Below, one piece after another: positions 1 to 8,490 of a stretch of 34,933 bases of DNA. Where the stretch lies: contig CAJFOJ010000062.1 in NCBI GenBank assembly GCA_904396495.1, forward strand, positions 1 through 34,933, in the 5' to 3' direction. Numbering within the stretch: the first letter of the stretch is position 1; each line of letters opens with the position of its first letter. The notes under the pieces were generated by a model. That model saw nothing but the letters and a program-made list of their open reading frames with translations, was not told the origin of the DNA and searched no databases. The DNA comes from an uncultured Oscillospiraceae bacterium. GTDB taxonomy: Bacteria > Bacillota > Clostridia > Oscillospirales > Ruminococcaceae. The position numbers and the translations under genes were made by a program.

Positions 1-1
1 C

Positions 2-87
2 CGCTGTCGCTGCGCCACTCCTCCTAAAACTCAATATTCCTGCACTAGGGGCTTTTTTATGCTGTCTGCACAATCTGGGGCGGTTCA
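2..87 (+). repeat. half copy of dispersed palindromic repeat, left window end
   Basis: Positions 2-87 are the exact reverse complement of 34848-34933, an 86-bp perfect inverted repeat forming both ends of the window. It carries the same core (TGCACTAGGGGCTTTTT) as the right half of the complete palindromic element at 13518-13762. In that complete copy the arms flank a central hairpin ending in CCACTCC; here the window starts at that centre, so only one arm is visible. The most likely reading is a contig end at a multi-copy, hairpin-forming repeat. Confidence 0.9.
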
Positions 88-167
88 TAATCTGCAGGGG
101 TTTTGTAACTTTAATGTGACTGGCAATCGTTATCATAGAACCATTACATCAAACAAGGAGGAATTTG

Positions 168-653
168 ATGAATCCAATGCCTGTTCCAATTACTAGCAAG
201 GTAATTGTATATTTTTTAAATCGTCAAGGGGAACCGGTATACGGACGCGTTTACAGTGTGTATTTCGATGCCTTCATAGAGTTCCAAGGTGTTTTTCAGT
301 TACTACAGGCAATGGAAACGCTGTTTGACACGCTGGAGATGCCCCAAGCCTCATATACAAAGCCGATTTCGCCTTTAAAGCAGAGAAAAAAGAAGAGCAA
401 TGGTTCAATAACAGAACAGTACGCAAAAAAAGAAAAGTTGCCGCAATCTGAACAAGCTACCTTTACAGTACACGTTTTCTATCGTCAATATAATACCTGG
501 CAGGGAACTATAACCTGGATGGCGGACAACACGTCCTGCAATTTCAAAAGTGTATTGGAAATGCTCAATCTGATGGGTGACGCTTTAAACGGTTCTAATG
601 ACATACACTATGTCTGGGACGCAAGCAAACAAACTGGCAAAAACGACGACTGA
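168..653 (+). CDS. conserved clostridial hypothetical protein with internal duplication
   Basis: A soluble-looking 161-aa protein of unknown function. No signal peptide or membrane segment is seen. Two halves look like copies of one unit: about residues 9-52 and 97-140 share the pattern R-Q, a G five to seven residues later, an F about 13 residues further on, then V-x-x-L/M-L-x-x-M before an acidic helix. A basic linker (KQRKKK) joins them. I recall similar proteins from Clostridia, but none with a known role. The ATG at 168 is preferred over the TTG at 165 because AAGGAGG lies about 7 bases upstream. It stands alone and converges on fbp, with a shared hairpin terminator between them. Confidence 0.75.
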   Translation: MNPMPVPITSKVIVYFLNRQGEPVYGRVYSVYFDAFIEFQGVFQLLQAMETLFDTLEMPQASYTKPISPLKQRKKKSNGSITEQYAKKEKLPQSEQATFTVHVFYRQYNTWQGTITWMADNTSCNFKSVLEMLNLMGDALNGSNDIHYVWDASKQTGKNDD

Positions 654-693
654 TGTTTTCGCCGAAATACGTCTTCTGACAGGTATATTGGTT

Positions 694-723
694 GAAAAAA
701 AGAGGAAGCTACTCTCTTTTTTC
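694..723. terminator. bidirectional terminator between convergent genes
   Basis: An A-rich arm ending AGAG pairs with CTCTTTTTT around a short loop. The A run and T run serve both strands, which fits its place between a plus-strand gene and minus-strand fbp. Confidence 0.6.
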
Positions 724-776
724 AAAACAGCCATAAAACTTCTTTAGTTGATATTAAACTAAAGCGGACAACTTGT

Positions 777-2771
777 TCATTCTATGCTTTTCGTATGCCG
801 TTCCTTGATTAAACCGGTCCGATAGGCCTGTAACAGAAGCTTTAAATCCCGAATACTATCCCTAATCTTCACGCCCTCGTCGGTATCGGCAATTCTGATG
901 CGATCTTCTGCCGTCTCAAAAACGACGGCTGTGGATAAGATGTCTTTATTGTTTCGAATGGCGTTGTCCACACCTGCAAAGGGCTCATGGGAGGAAATAC
1001 GAATACCGTAGGAGTTGTAAATCAGTGTGTAACCCGCAATACCGGTGGTAGGCTGATATGCTTTGCAGAAGCCCCCATCGATGACAATCAGTCTTCCGCC
1101 CGCTTTGACAGGCTGTTCTCCATCCTTGGACTTGACGGGGATGTGCCCGTTAATTATGTGGGAATGGGCTTCCCCTAAGCCAAACTCCCGGAGAATTTTT
1201 AAGCAGATTTCTTCTTTCTTGCTGTAGACATAATAGGGGTTTTTGGTTTCAATCCATGTTTCGGAATCAGGAATGAGAAGCCGTTCAAAGGTCGCCATTT
1301 TTTCTCGTCCAAACAGCGGGGAATGCTTGCCACACCACAAAAACCACAAAAAATCTTTGCCCCTCTGCCGCTCTGGGGAACCGGGTCTTGCATAATACCC
1401 CTGGCGGGCCATTGACTCAGCGTAGTCGAGAAACTGCTTTCCGGTCAGGCTTTTCCCGTTTACCTCAAATGCCATAAAGGTCCCGTCCATATTCATGGGA
1501 ATACAGCCGTGGAACAGCAAGTTCCCATTGCAGCAAGCATACAAACCACCTTTTGAGTAGAGAAATTTTGCATGCCGCTGGAGCTTTTCGCTTTGTTGGA
1601 ATGAAAAGCGGAGCTGGCTCATAAGTTCCGCTTCTTCCGGGCTCAACTGATAGGGGTTTTGCGGATCCACTGTAGGAAACTCGGTATCTGACAACGGGTA
1701 GCTGACGCCGTCAATGGTAATCTGTTTTGCGTTGTAGTCAATTTTGTCCAGCAACAGGCGATCTTCCATCTGGAAGGAGGGATTTCTCAAAACGATTTGT
1801 CCCTCCAGTTTGAAGAGGATAATGGCTATCGCTTTGTGCATCCTGGCAATCAATAACACATCCTTTGGGTTATAACTGTGTTCTGCGCTGAGCTTCGGAG
1901 AAAAACAGTCGGTGTTGACGTGCTGATATACTTCGTTGGCAAATAGGGCCAGTGGGCGCAAGTTGATGCCGTATCCAGTTTCTATTACCTCTAAATTGCT
2001 GTAGTTCATCGAATTGTTGAGGACGTTTGCAATGCAGGTTCGACTGCCTGCTGCCGCCCCCATCCAGAGGATGTCGTGATTTCCCCATTGGATATCAACC
2101 GAGTGGTGTTCCATTAAAGAGTCCATAATAATGTCCGCCCGAGGCCCCCGGTCAAAAATATCGCCCACAATGTGAAGCCTATCCACAACAAGCCGTTTAA
2201 TGGTATCACAGACAGCGATAATAAACGTATCAGCCTGATCTACTTCGATGATGGTAGACAAAATGTTTGCATAATAGTTTTCCTTGTTGAGTTCCCCATA
2301 ATTTGTGTGGAGAAGCTCGTCGATAATGTAGGCAAAGTCTTTGGGAAGTGCCTGCCTCACTTTCGCCCGTGTATATTTGGACGCCACCAACCGGCAGACC
2401 TCTAAAAGTCGGTGGAGGGTGATGCGGTACCATTCATCCAAATCGGCAACTGTTTCTTTGATTTCTTTTAGTTTTGCGTCGGTGTAATAGATAAGGGTCG
2501 CTAATATGGCCCGATCCTTCTCAGGCAGGGTGTTTTTATAAAGCACTTCTACTTTTTCCTTAATGACACCTGACGCATTGTTTAAGATATGTAAAAACGC
2601 CTCATATTCCCCATGGAGATCGGACATAAAGTGTTCGGTACCCTTGGGTAGATTCATAACCGCCTGTAAGTTAATTATTTCCGCTGCTGCGGCACGAACA
2701 GTGGGGTACTGTGTGGAGAGGAGTTTCAGGTAACGCAAATTTTCCGCTTCAAGATTTTTATTGTAATGCAT
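777..2771 (-). CDS. fbp: fructose-1,6-bisphosphatase, class III
   Basis: Hydrolyses fructose 1,6-bisphosphate to fructose 6-phosphate in gluconeogenesis, in the cytoplasm. The 664-aa length fits the Firmicute class III enzyme (about 640-670 aa). Metallophosphoesterase motifs are intact: SDLHGEYE (residues 50-57, metal ligands D51 and H53), GDIFDRGP (203-210), GNHD (230-233) and a C-terminal INGHIPVK. The start is the ATG at 2771, which has AGGAGGG just upstream; the reading frame extends to a TTG ten codons earlier that has no ribosome-binding site. It is a single gene with a likely promoter at 2829-2857 and ends against the 694-723 hairpin. The class III enzyme is unrelated in sequence to class I (Fbp) and class II (GlpX). 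Confidence 0.97.
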   Translation of the reverse strand: MHYNKNLEAENLRYLKLLSTQYPTVRAAAAEIINLQAVMNLPKGTEHFMSDLHGEYEAFLHILNNASGVIKEKVEVLYKNTLPEKDRAILATLIYYTDAKLKEIKETVADLDEWYRITLHRLLEVCRLVASKYTRAKVRQALPKDFAYIIDELLHTNYGELNKENYYANILSTIIEVDQADTFIIAVCDTIKRLVVDRLHIVGDIFDRGPRADIIMDSLMEHHSVDIQWGNHDILWMGAAAGSRTCIANVLNNSMNYSNLEVIETGYGINLRPLALFANEVYQHVNTDCFSPKLSAEHSYNPKDVLLIARMHKAIAIILFKLEGQIVLRNPSFQMEDRLLLDKIDYNAKQITIDGVSYPLSDTEFPTVDPQNPYQLSPEEAELMSQLRFSFQQSEKLQRHAKFLYSKGGLYACCNGNLLFHGCIPMNMDGTFMAFEVNGKSLTGKQFLDYAESMARQGYYARPGSPERQRGKDFLWFLWCGKHSPLFGREKMATFERLLIPDSETWIETKNPYYVYSKKEEICLKILREFGLGEAHSHIINGHIPVKSKDGEQPVKAGGRLIVIDGGFCKAYQPTTGIAGYTLIYNSYGIRISSHEPFAGVDNAIRNNKDILSTAVVFETAEDRIRIADTDEGVKIRDSIRDLKLLLQAYRTGLIKERHTKSIE

Positions 2772-2828
2772 ATGCCCTCCTATTGCTTTACCTCGCAACA
2801 AATCTAATTTTGGGTATCTAGTAGCTTC

Positions 2829-2857
2829 AGTATACCGGTTTTGTCAATATTAGTAAA
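2829..2857 (-). promoter_or_regulatory. probable sigma-A promoter of fbp
   Basis: Minus strand: TTTACT, 17-base spacer, TATACT, about 60 bases before the fbp start. Confidence 0.5.
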
Positions 2858-2930
2858 GACAGAATTTGTAAAAATCCGACTTCTTCTCTGTATCTCCGTA
2901 AGTATTTTGTTGTATTTAAGATATTCATAT

Positions 2931-3016
2931 CATAAGACGGAACATGGGACTTTTAAACTGTGTTTGTTTACAAAAATCTAATGCTTTTGCGTCGTCTTAT
3001 GTGGTATAATAAACAT
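2931..3016 (+). promoter_or_regulatory. extended -10 promoter with overlapping inverted repeat
   Basis: TGGTATAAT at 3002-3010 is an extended -10 element without a good -35. A 9-bp inverted repeat (CATAAGACG at 2931-2939, CGTCTTATG at 2993-3001) places its right arm against the -10, so the pair could be an operator or a loop site. Transcription would start near 3017, about 240 bases before the first start codon. Confidence 0.55.
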
Positions 3017-3237
3017 AATGACATAGACCTTCTGTGTAGGCACAGGAATTCATAGGATTCGGTCTTTTAACAGCCGAAAAATCTCTTCGCATTTTTATGG
3101 CCTTTAAAACAGGACGGACTGACAGAAATGGAAAACTTTGGGTAAAGAGTCGGTTATTGAAGGTGGGCTAAGTTACAATTACGTTTGCCGTCAAGAACCT
3201 GTTGAAATGTTCTTTCAGACGGGCACACGCTTTTTAG
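3017..3237 (+). ncRNA. candidate structured leader or small RNA, family not recognised
   Basis: About 220 bases between the promoter and the CPBP gene carry several local pairings. ACCTTC (about 3028) can pair with GAAGGT (about 3160). Inside lie CTGTG/CACAG, TTCGG/CCGAA and ACTGAC/GTCGGT hairpins. A last strong hairpin has GCCGTC-AAGAAC pairing with GTTCTT-GACGG(G)C, followed by a T run near 3232-3236. No ORF with a ribosome-binding site fills the region. The final hairpin plus T run could end a free small RNA or attenuate the downstream genes. It lacks the SRP RNA helix-8 signature, the T-box sequence and RNase P core motifs. A 6S-like RNA or another clostridial ncRNA family such as raiA is possible, but I cannot assign it. 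Confidence 0.4.
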
Positions 3238-3255
3238 TAATAGAGGAGTCTTTGT

Positions 3256-4314
3256 ATGGCATATTCTCCCAAATTTCGGTCTCCTAAAGGGGAAGAACAC
3301 CCTTTAGACGACAATACCTACATTAGCGGATACGGGTTTGTCACGACGGATCCGCGTCTGCTTCAGGAACAGCATTTAAAAAAGGACATAGCGGTCATTT
3401 CCGCAGCAGTAGTAGGCATACTACTACTCCCCACCTTATTGCTGATTCCAGTGACCGCTGGCATGCAGGCAGTTGTCAATGCCTTGAGCAGAACCACCAA
3501 TCAGGTCGTGCTGATTACCACTTTAGCTCAAGAAACAAGGGAGCTAATTCTGTACCTTTTATCTATTTTGCTCCCTATTTGTTTTCTGCGATTTTTTCTT
3601 AAGGATGCGCAGGTAGACGTGGTAGTTCACAAGTTACCTGACAAAAAACTATGGCGCTATGCAGTTCCTCTCACTTTAACAGTAGTGGTCCTTTCGGGGA
3701 TTGGTTCCCGTTTTCTCGACGATCTTCTTTTTGACCTTCACATTGTGTCCCTAACTCCCAATAACATGCTTCCCGGCAATAATATTTCATTGGTTTTTTA
3801 TATGATCCGTGTCATGTTTTTGCCAGCGGTTTTGGAAGAATATTTATTTAGAGGGCTCGTTCTCCATTCCTTACGCCGGTATGGGGACACCTTTGCCGTA
3901 GTGCTGACGTCTGTTTTTTATGGCATGATACAGTATACGGTAATTCGCAATTTAAGTGGTTTTGTCTTCGGCCTAGTGCTGGGGTATTTTGTACTGCGCA
4001 CCGGTTCTTTGCTGACGGCAGTTGTAGGCCATCTCTGTGCAAGCGCAGTCAGTTCAGTGATTATTTTGACTCAACATTTTTTGCCCTCCCATTACGAACT
4101 GATGGAAAATATTATTTTTATCGTCATTTTAGTCGCAGGCATCGTTTCTTTTATTTTGCTTTGTACCAAAGAGAGCAATGCCTTTATTATGAGCGATACC
4201 AACAATACCGCTTCTACTGCCCATAAATTGAAACTGTGCTTTGGAAATATGGCGTTTATCGCCTTGTTAATCTTATGGGCATGGCAGATGCTTGGCAATG
4301 TACAGTTCATTTAA
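3256..4314 (+). CDS. CPBP-family intramembrane protease homologue with altered motif 2
   Basis: A 352-aa membrane protein of the CPBP/CAAX-protease (Abi, PF02517) family with about eight hydrophobic segments from residue 43 onward and a polar 40-residue N-terminus. Motif 1 is EEYLFRG (E194, E195, R199). Motif 2, normally F-x-x-x-H, reads YGMIQ, so the expected histidine is Q226. Motif 3 keeps H259 (VGHLCAS) but lacks the usual following Asn/Asp. Proteolytic activity is therefore doubtful; it may be a pseudo-protease. GAGGAG lies 7 bases before the ATG. It is followed 26 bases later by tadA, likely one transcript, with the long structured leader upstream. Confidence 0.85.
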   Translation: MAYSPKFRSPKGEEHPLDDNTYISGYGFVTTDPRLLQEQHLKKDIAVISAAVVGILLLPTLLLIPVTAGMQAVVNALSRTTNQVVLITTLAQETRELILYLLSILLPICFLRFFLKDAQVDVVVHKLPDKKLWRYAVPLTLTVVVLSGIGSRFLDDLLFDLHIVSLTPNNMLPGNNISLVFYMIRVMFLPAVLEEYLFRGLVLHSLRRYGDTFAVVLTSVFYGMIQYTVIRNLSGFVFGLVLGYFVLRTGSLLTAVVGHLCASAVSSVIILTQHFLPSHYELMENIIFIVILVAGIVSFILLCTKESNAFIMSDTNNTASTAHKLKLCFGNMAFIALLILWAWQMLGNVQFI

Positions 4315-4340
4315 CTTTATGGTAGAAGGGAAGGTATTCC

Positions 4341-4811
4341 TTGGCATTTTCAGAACTGGATATCCTTTTTATGAGGGAAGCACTACGGCAGGCGCAACAA
4401 GCCTATGCGTGTGAAGAAACACCAGTGGGAGCGGTGCTAACGTGGGAAGGGAAGATTGTTTCCGCCGCCTATAACCGTCGAGAAACAGATAAAAATGCGC
4501 TGGCTCATGCAGAGTGTTTGGCCATTGGGGAAGCTTGCCAGAAATTAGGCGGATGGCGGCTTCATAAGGCAACTCTATATGTGACGTTAGAGCCTTGCCC
4601 TATGTGCGCCGGAGCGATTATTAATGCCCGGATTGCCCGCGTGGTTTACGGGGCCAAGGATCCAAAGGCCGGCTGCTGTGAAAGTATCACGAAACTCTTT
4701 CATCTGCCTTTTAATCATCATCCCACTATAGAAGACGGCCTTTTAGAAGATGAATGCAGGGAGTTATTGACCCGTTTTTTCCGGGAAATGCGGGTAAAAC
4801 GAAAAAAATAG
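4341..4811 (+). CDS. tadA: tRNA-specific adenosine deaminase TadA
   Basis: Deaminates A34 of tRNA-Arg(ACG) to inosine in the cytoplasm, allowing wobble decoding of CGN codons. The 156-aa length is typical. The zinc site is complete: HAE (H56, catalytic E58) and PCPMC (C86, C89). The start is a TTG at 4341, preceded by an AAGGGAAGG ribosome-binding site; the first ATG (codon 11) would remove the first helix seen in all TadA proteins. It follows the CPBP gene closely and ends at a strong terminator. The dnaX/recR and SRP RNA neighbours common beside tadA in Firmicutes are absent. Confidence 0.97.
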   Translation: MAFSELDILFMREALRQAQQAYACEETPVGAVLTWEGKIVSAAYNRRETDKNALAHAECLAIGEACQKLGGWRLHKATLYVTLEPCPMCAGAIINARIARVVYGAKDPKAGCCESITKLFHLPFNHHPTIEDGLLEDECRELLTRFFREMRVKRKK

Positions 4812-4826
4812 AAGTAAACAGGAAGC

Positions 4827-4862
4827 CGCCCTTTCGCTATAAAAAGTGAAAGGGCGTTTTTT
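4827..4862 (+). terminator. terminator after tadA
   Basis: CGCCCTTTC pairs with GAAAGGGCG around an A-rich loop and is followed by TTTTTT. Confidence 0.9.
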
Positions 4863-4899
4863 GTCTACATTATTGATTGAATCTTATTAAACGCTCACT

Positions 4900-4927
4900 T
4901 TTTCAATTTTTTAAAATGTGATATAAT
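4900..4927 (+). promoter_or_regulatory. probable promoter of the YibE/F gene
   Basis: TGATATAAT (extended -10, hexamer 4922-4927) with a weak TTTTCA -35 16 bases upstream; about 105 bases before the start codon. Confidence 0.55.
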
Positions 4928-5033
4928 AACTTCACACCCCCTTATGCCTATACAGCGCGGTCAACATTGCTGATTTTTCTATATGGCACTCATTTACAGA
5001 ACCTTTCTTTACAATAAAACCAGGAGGCCACCT

Positions 5034-6260
5034 ATGAAACCCTTGTCGAAAAAAATGAATCGAATCTTTTATCTAGCGGTTATTCTGCTTTCTGTGGCCT
5101 TTATCGCCTTAGGATACTGGTTTTGTACACGAAACGGAAATATCCTCGGTCAAAACCAGACTAGTAACGCAGAAATGACCTGTAAGGCCCGTGCCGAGGA
5201 AATCATTAGCGATAACGAAATTTATAGCCAATACACAAACGAAGTCACCGAGCGTCGCATTGTCTATTATGCCACCATTTTAAACGGCGAAAAAAAGGGG
5301 GAGCGCATTGTCGCAACTCAAGTAATGGATCAGACTCAAATGGAACTGGGACAGCCTGTAAAGCCAGGCGCGATCCATTTTGTCTCCCTGGTTACCAATG
5401 AATATATGGAAAACCAATGGATGACTGGGAATCCGGTGCGGACGGCTTGGCTTGCTCTGCTAGTATTTGGCTTTTGCGGGTTGGTTATCCTATTTGGAAG
5501 AGGGAAGGGTGTCAGCACCATCATTGCCTTAGTTTTAACCTGCTTGGCGATCTTTTTTGTTATGATTCCAGCTATCGCCAATGGCTTTAATATTTACGCT
5601 TCGGCACTTATCATCTGTGCCTTTACAATTTTGTCGACCCACGCGCTGGTCAGTGGGTGTACATTCAAAAGCCTAGCCGCCATTTTAGGGTGCATGGGCG
5701 GCGTAGGCATTGCCGGAATTATTACGGTCGTCAGTTCCCATATGATGCAGATGACCGGTATGACCGACGACGACTCCCTTCTCATCTTTGTCATGAACCC
5801 GGACAAGCCCATCGATTTACGGGCGATTTTGTTTACCGGCATCATCATCGGTTCCCTAGGAGCGGTCATGGACGTGGGTATGTCTATCTCCTCGTCTTTG
5901 GCAGAAATCATCGCTCAGGTACCTCATATTACCTTTGGCGGGATATTAAAATCCGGCTTTGCCATTGGCCGTGACATTATGGGCACCATGGCCAATACGC
6001 TAGTATTGGCTTACATCGGAAGCGGGTTGCACATGACGTTGCTGCTTCTCACCTACCGGAGCAACTTGGAGGAAATCCTCAATATGGAAATGATTGCGTC
6101 AGAAGTGTTACAGGCGATGGCAGGCAGTATTGCTATTCTTTTCACTATCCCAACAACAGCAATTGCAACCGCCTTTTTTCATAAAAAATTTGTGGAAGAG
6201 AAAACTTTATCGGAAGCAGAAAAAACCGTCCAACTTTTATCCAATGAGGAAGCTGAATAA
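5034..6260 (+). CDS. YibE/F-family multi-pass membrane protein
   Basis: A 408-aa membrane protein matching the YibE/F family (PF07907), whose biochemical role is not established. One N-terminal membrane helix (about residues 10-30) is followed by a polar, probably extracellular, segment of about 100 residues, then seven or so membrane helices and a short charged C-terminal tail. The glycine-rich stretch around residues 215-235 and the MDVGMSIS segment look like the family core. The start is the ATG at 5034 with CAGGAGG 7 bases upstream; an in-frame ATG 17 codons earlier lacks a ribosome-binding site. It is monocistronic, converging on the M23 gene with a shared terminator. Confidence 0.88.
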   Translation: MKPLSKKMNRIFYLAVILLSVAFIALGYWFCTRNGNILGQNQTSNAEMTCKARAEEIISDNEIYSQYTNEVTERRIVYYATILNGEKKGERIVATQVMDQTQMELGQPVKPGAIHFVSLVTNEYMENQWMTGNPVRTAWLALLVFGFCGLVILFGRGKGVSTIIALVLTCLAIFFVMIPAIANGFNIYASALIICAFTILSTHALVSGCTFKSLAAILGCMGGVGIAGIITVVSSHMMQMTGMTDDDSLLIFVMNPDKPIDLRAILFTGIIIGSLGAVMDVGMSISSSLAEIIAQVPHITFGGILKSGFAIGRDIMGTMANTLVLAYIGSGLHMTLLLLTYRSNLEEILNMEMIASEVLQAMAGSIAILFTIPTTAIATAFFHKKFVEEKTLSEAEKTVQLLSNEEAE

Positions 6261-6265
6261 AAATA

Positions 6266-6293
6266 AAAAGCACGGGTTACTCCCGTGCTTTTT
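6266..6293. terminator. bidirectional terminator
   Basis: AAAAGCACGGG and CCCGTGCTTTT form a perfect 11-bp stem with a 5-base loop between two convergent genes. Confidence 0.9.
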
Positions 6294-6297
6294 AAAA

Positions 6298-7041
6298 TTA
6301 ATTTTGCGTAATAATGGTCATGGGGTCAATCCATTGGTTGTCTTTTTTCATAGCCAAATGAAGGTGAAAGTCGTCTGCGTTTTCCACCAAAGAGGTGTTT
6401 CCCACCTCGCCGATCACATCTCCCAATTTGACTTCCTGGCCCTTTTTCACTTTAACGGAATCGGCAAGACCGCAAAAATAAGCAGTGCAGGATGGATACT
6501 CGATTTCTACCATGATCCCCCATTTGCTGTCGTTGGAGACATTTGTCACCGTGCCGTCAAAGCAGGATTTTACCGGTGTCCCTTCTGCTGCCTTGATATC
6601 CACTCCATCGTGCGTGCGCCACTCGCCCAAGGTCTTTGACTTCACCAGTTCCCCGTTACTGTAGGGATTTGTAATTTCACCGCTCAAAGGCATTATATAG
6701 GCGCCACTTGTATTGGTGGCAGGTGGTGTACTCTCCTCTGAGCTGCTACTTTGCTCCATAGTCTCTGTAGACGCATCGCCGGATTGGATATCGCTCTCCG
6801 CCGGTGCAGAGCTCTCTAAAGGAACGCCCGATTGGTTTTTACCAACGTCCTCCAGTTCTGGGACGGACCAGTCGGTGCCGTTTTGAAGCTGGGTCTGCGG
6901 ATCCGGATCTTCTTGCAAGCTGCTGTTTAGTCTGGAAATCGTCAGGTACGCTACTGTACCCACTGCTACTACGCTAATGGCTAGGGCAATGTAAAACCCT
7001 TTCCCCAGCGACTTTTGTTTGCCAAAGGCCGACTTTCTCAT
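6298..7041 (-). CDS. SpoIIQ-like M23 (LytM) family endopeptidase
   Basis: A 247-aa membrane-anchored protein. It has a basic N-terminus, one membrane helix (about residues 16-36), a Ser/Glu/Pro-rich linker (45-112) and a C-terminal LytM/M23 domain (about 115-240). The zinc residues are present: H144 and D148 (THDGVD) and HLH (H226, H228), so it may cut peptidoglycan peptides, unlike B. subtilis SpoIIQ, which has lost part of the site. The architecture fits forespore SpoIIQ, which pairs with SpoIIIAH across the engulfment space, but a vegetative M23 hydrolase is possible. The ATG at 7041 has GGGAGG 11 bases upstream; the frame stays open for 65 more codons without a start signal. Confidence 0.85.
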   Translation of the reverse strand: MRKSAFGKQKSLGKGFYIALAISVVAVGTVAYLTISRLNSSLQEDPDPQTQLQNGTDWSVPELEDVGKNQSGVPLESSAPAESDIQSGDASTETMEQSSSSEESTPPATNTSGAYIMPLSGEITNPYSNGELVKSKTLGEWRTHDGVDIKAAEGTPVKSCFDGTVTNVSNDSKWGIMVEIEYPSCTAYFCGLADSVKVKKGQEVKLGDVIGEVGNTSLVENADDFHLHLAMKKDNQWIDPMTIITQN

Positions 7042-7294
7042 AGTTATTGTAACCTCCCAAATTAAAATCCATCCGATTTTCATCGGCAGTATCTGTTCTG
7101 TTGTAAAAAAGGCAAATCGCTTTCTTTCGAAACTAGTTTTCACGGAAATTAATTTTTTATTCTTTAAACGGCTACGAAAATCTATTTTGAGATAAAACAT
7201 TTTGAGTAATTTGGATTTCCACAAAAACGGAGCCAATTGCTTGGATGGATTGTGAAAAGTTTTTCAAACTTTCCTTGATTTTCGAAAAAATCAA

Positions 7295-7323
7295 TTGACT
7301 ATTACCAATAAAAGAAATATAAT
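7295..7323 (+). promoter_or_regulatory. sigma-A promoter of serC-serA
   Basis: TTGACT (7295-7300), 17-base spacer, TATAAT (7318-7323). It gives a leader of only about 40 bases, so leader-based control (T-box or riboswitch) is unlikely. Confidence 0.85.
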
Positions 7324-7369
7324 AAAAAGTAATCATTACCCTTAACTAAATATTTGGAGGTATTGCAAA

Positions 7370-8455
7370 ATGAGCAGAGTATTTAACTTTAGCGCAGGAC
7401 CGTCTATGCTGCCAGAAGCAGTGCTGAAAAAAGCGGCGGACGAAATGCTGGATTATAACGGAAGCGGCCAGTCGGTCATGGAAATGTCACACCGCTCTAA
7501 AACCTATCAGGCGATTATCGACGAGTGTAATGCCCTTCTTAGAGAAGTGATGTCGATTCCCGACGATTATGAGGTGCTGTTTCTCCAGGGTGGTGCATCC
7601 ACACAGTTTGCCATGATTCCCTTGAACTTGGCCACAAAATCTGGTAGTGCTGACTTTGTTTTGACCGGTCAGTGGGCGAAAAAGGCGTTTTCTGAGTGCA
7701 AAAAATTAGTCAATGCCCACGAGGTTGCTTCTTCCGCAGATAAGACCTTTACATATATTCCGGAACTAGATCCCTCCACTTTTGATAAGAATGCGGACTA
7801 TTTCCACATCTGTATGAATAATACCATCTACGGCACCAAATATGTGGAGCTTCCCGACACCGGCGATGTCCCGCTGGTTGCCGATGTGAGTTCTTGTATC
7901 CTGTCCGAGCCCATCGATGTGAAGAAGTTCGGGCTCCTGTACGCAGGCGCTCAGAAAAATATGGGGCCTGCCGGTCTCACCGTCGTCATCATCCGCAAGG
8001 ACTTAATTGGCGAACCCAGAGAGGGCACTCCTACCATGCTCACTTATAAAACCCATGCCGAAAACGGCTCCATGTATAACACTCCTCCTACCTATGCCAT
8101 CTATATTTGCAAGCTGGTATTGGAGTGGCTGAAAAACGACATCGGCGGCCTGGAAAAAATGAAAGAGCGCAACGAGCGCAAGGCAAAAATGCTGTACGAC
8201 TTTTTGGACAGCTCAAAAATGTTTAAAGGAACCGTTGAGAAAAAATACCGCTCTCTCATGAACATTCCCTTTGTCACCGGAAATGAGGAATTAGATGCTA
8301 AATTCGTAAAAGAAGCGGCTGCGGCAGGTTTTGTAAACCTCAAGGGCCACCGCACTGTCGGCGGTATGAGAGCTTCCATCTACAACGCCATGCCCGAAGA
8401 AGGCGTTAAAGCGCTGGTTGAATTCATGAAAGATTTTGAAGCGAAAAACGCTTAA
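7370..8455 (+). CDS. serC: phosphoserine aminotransferase
   Basis: A PLP enzyme transferring the amino group of glutamate to 3-phosphohydroxypyruvate, the second step of serine synthesis. The 361-aa length is usual. The N-terminal FNFSAGPSMLP motif is diagnostic, and the PLP lysine is K196 in AGAQKNMGPAG. TTTGGAGG lies 9 bases before the ATG. It is first in an operon with serA 35 bases downstream, both driven by the consensus-like promoter at 7295. A phosphoserine phosphatase (serB) is not in the window. Confidence 0.98.
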   Translation: MSRVFNFSAGPSMLPEAVLKKAADEMLDYNGSGQSVMEMSHRSKTYQAIIDECNALLREVMSIPDDYEVLFLQGGASTQFAMIPLNLATKSGSADFVLTGQWAKKAFSECKKLVNAHEVASSADKTFTYIPELDPSTFDKNADYFHICMNNTIYGTKYVELPDTGDVPLVADVSSCILSEPIDVKKFGLLYAGAQKNMGPAGLTVVIIRKDLIGEPREGTPTMLTYKTHAENGSMYNTPPTYAIYICKLVLEWLKNDIGGLEKMKERNERKAKMLYDFLDSSKMFKGTVEKKYRSLMNIPFVTGNEELDAKFVKEAAAAGFVNLKGHRTVGGMRASIYNAMPEEGVKALVEFMKDFEAKNA

Positions 8456-8490
8456 AATTCCGCACAATCTAACAGAAAGAGGTCTTCTGT

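Noticed and set aside
3017-3237. SRP RNA (ffs), often next to tadA in Firmicutes
   Set aside because: No helix-8 signature (GGUCAGG...GGAAGCAGC type) on this strand; the region lies on the wrong side of tadA for the usual tadA-ffs-dnaX order, and dnaX is absent.
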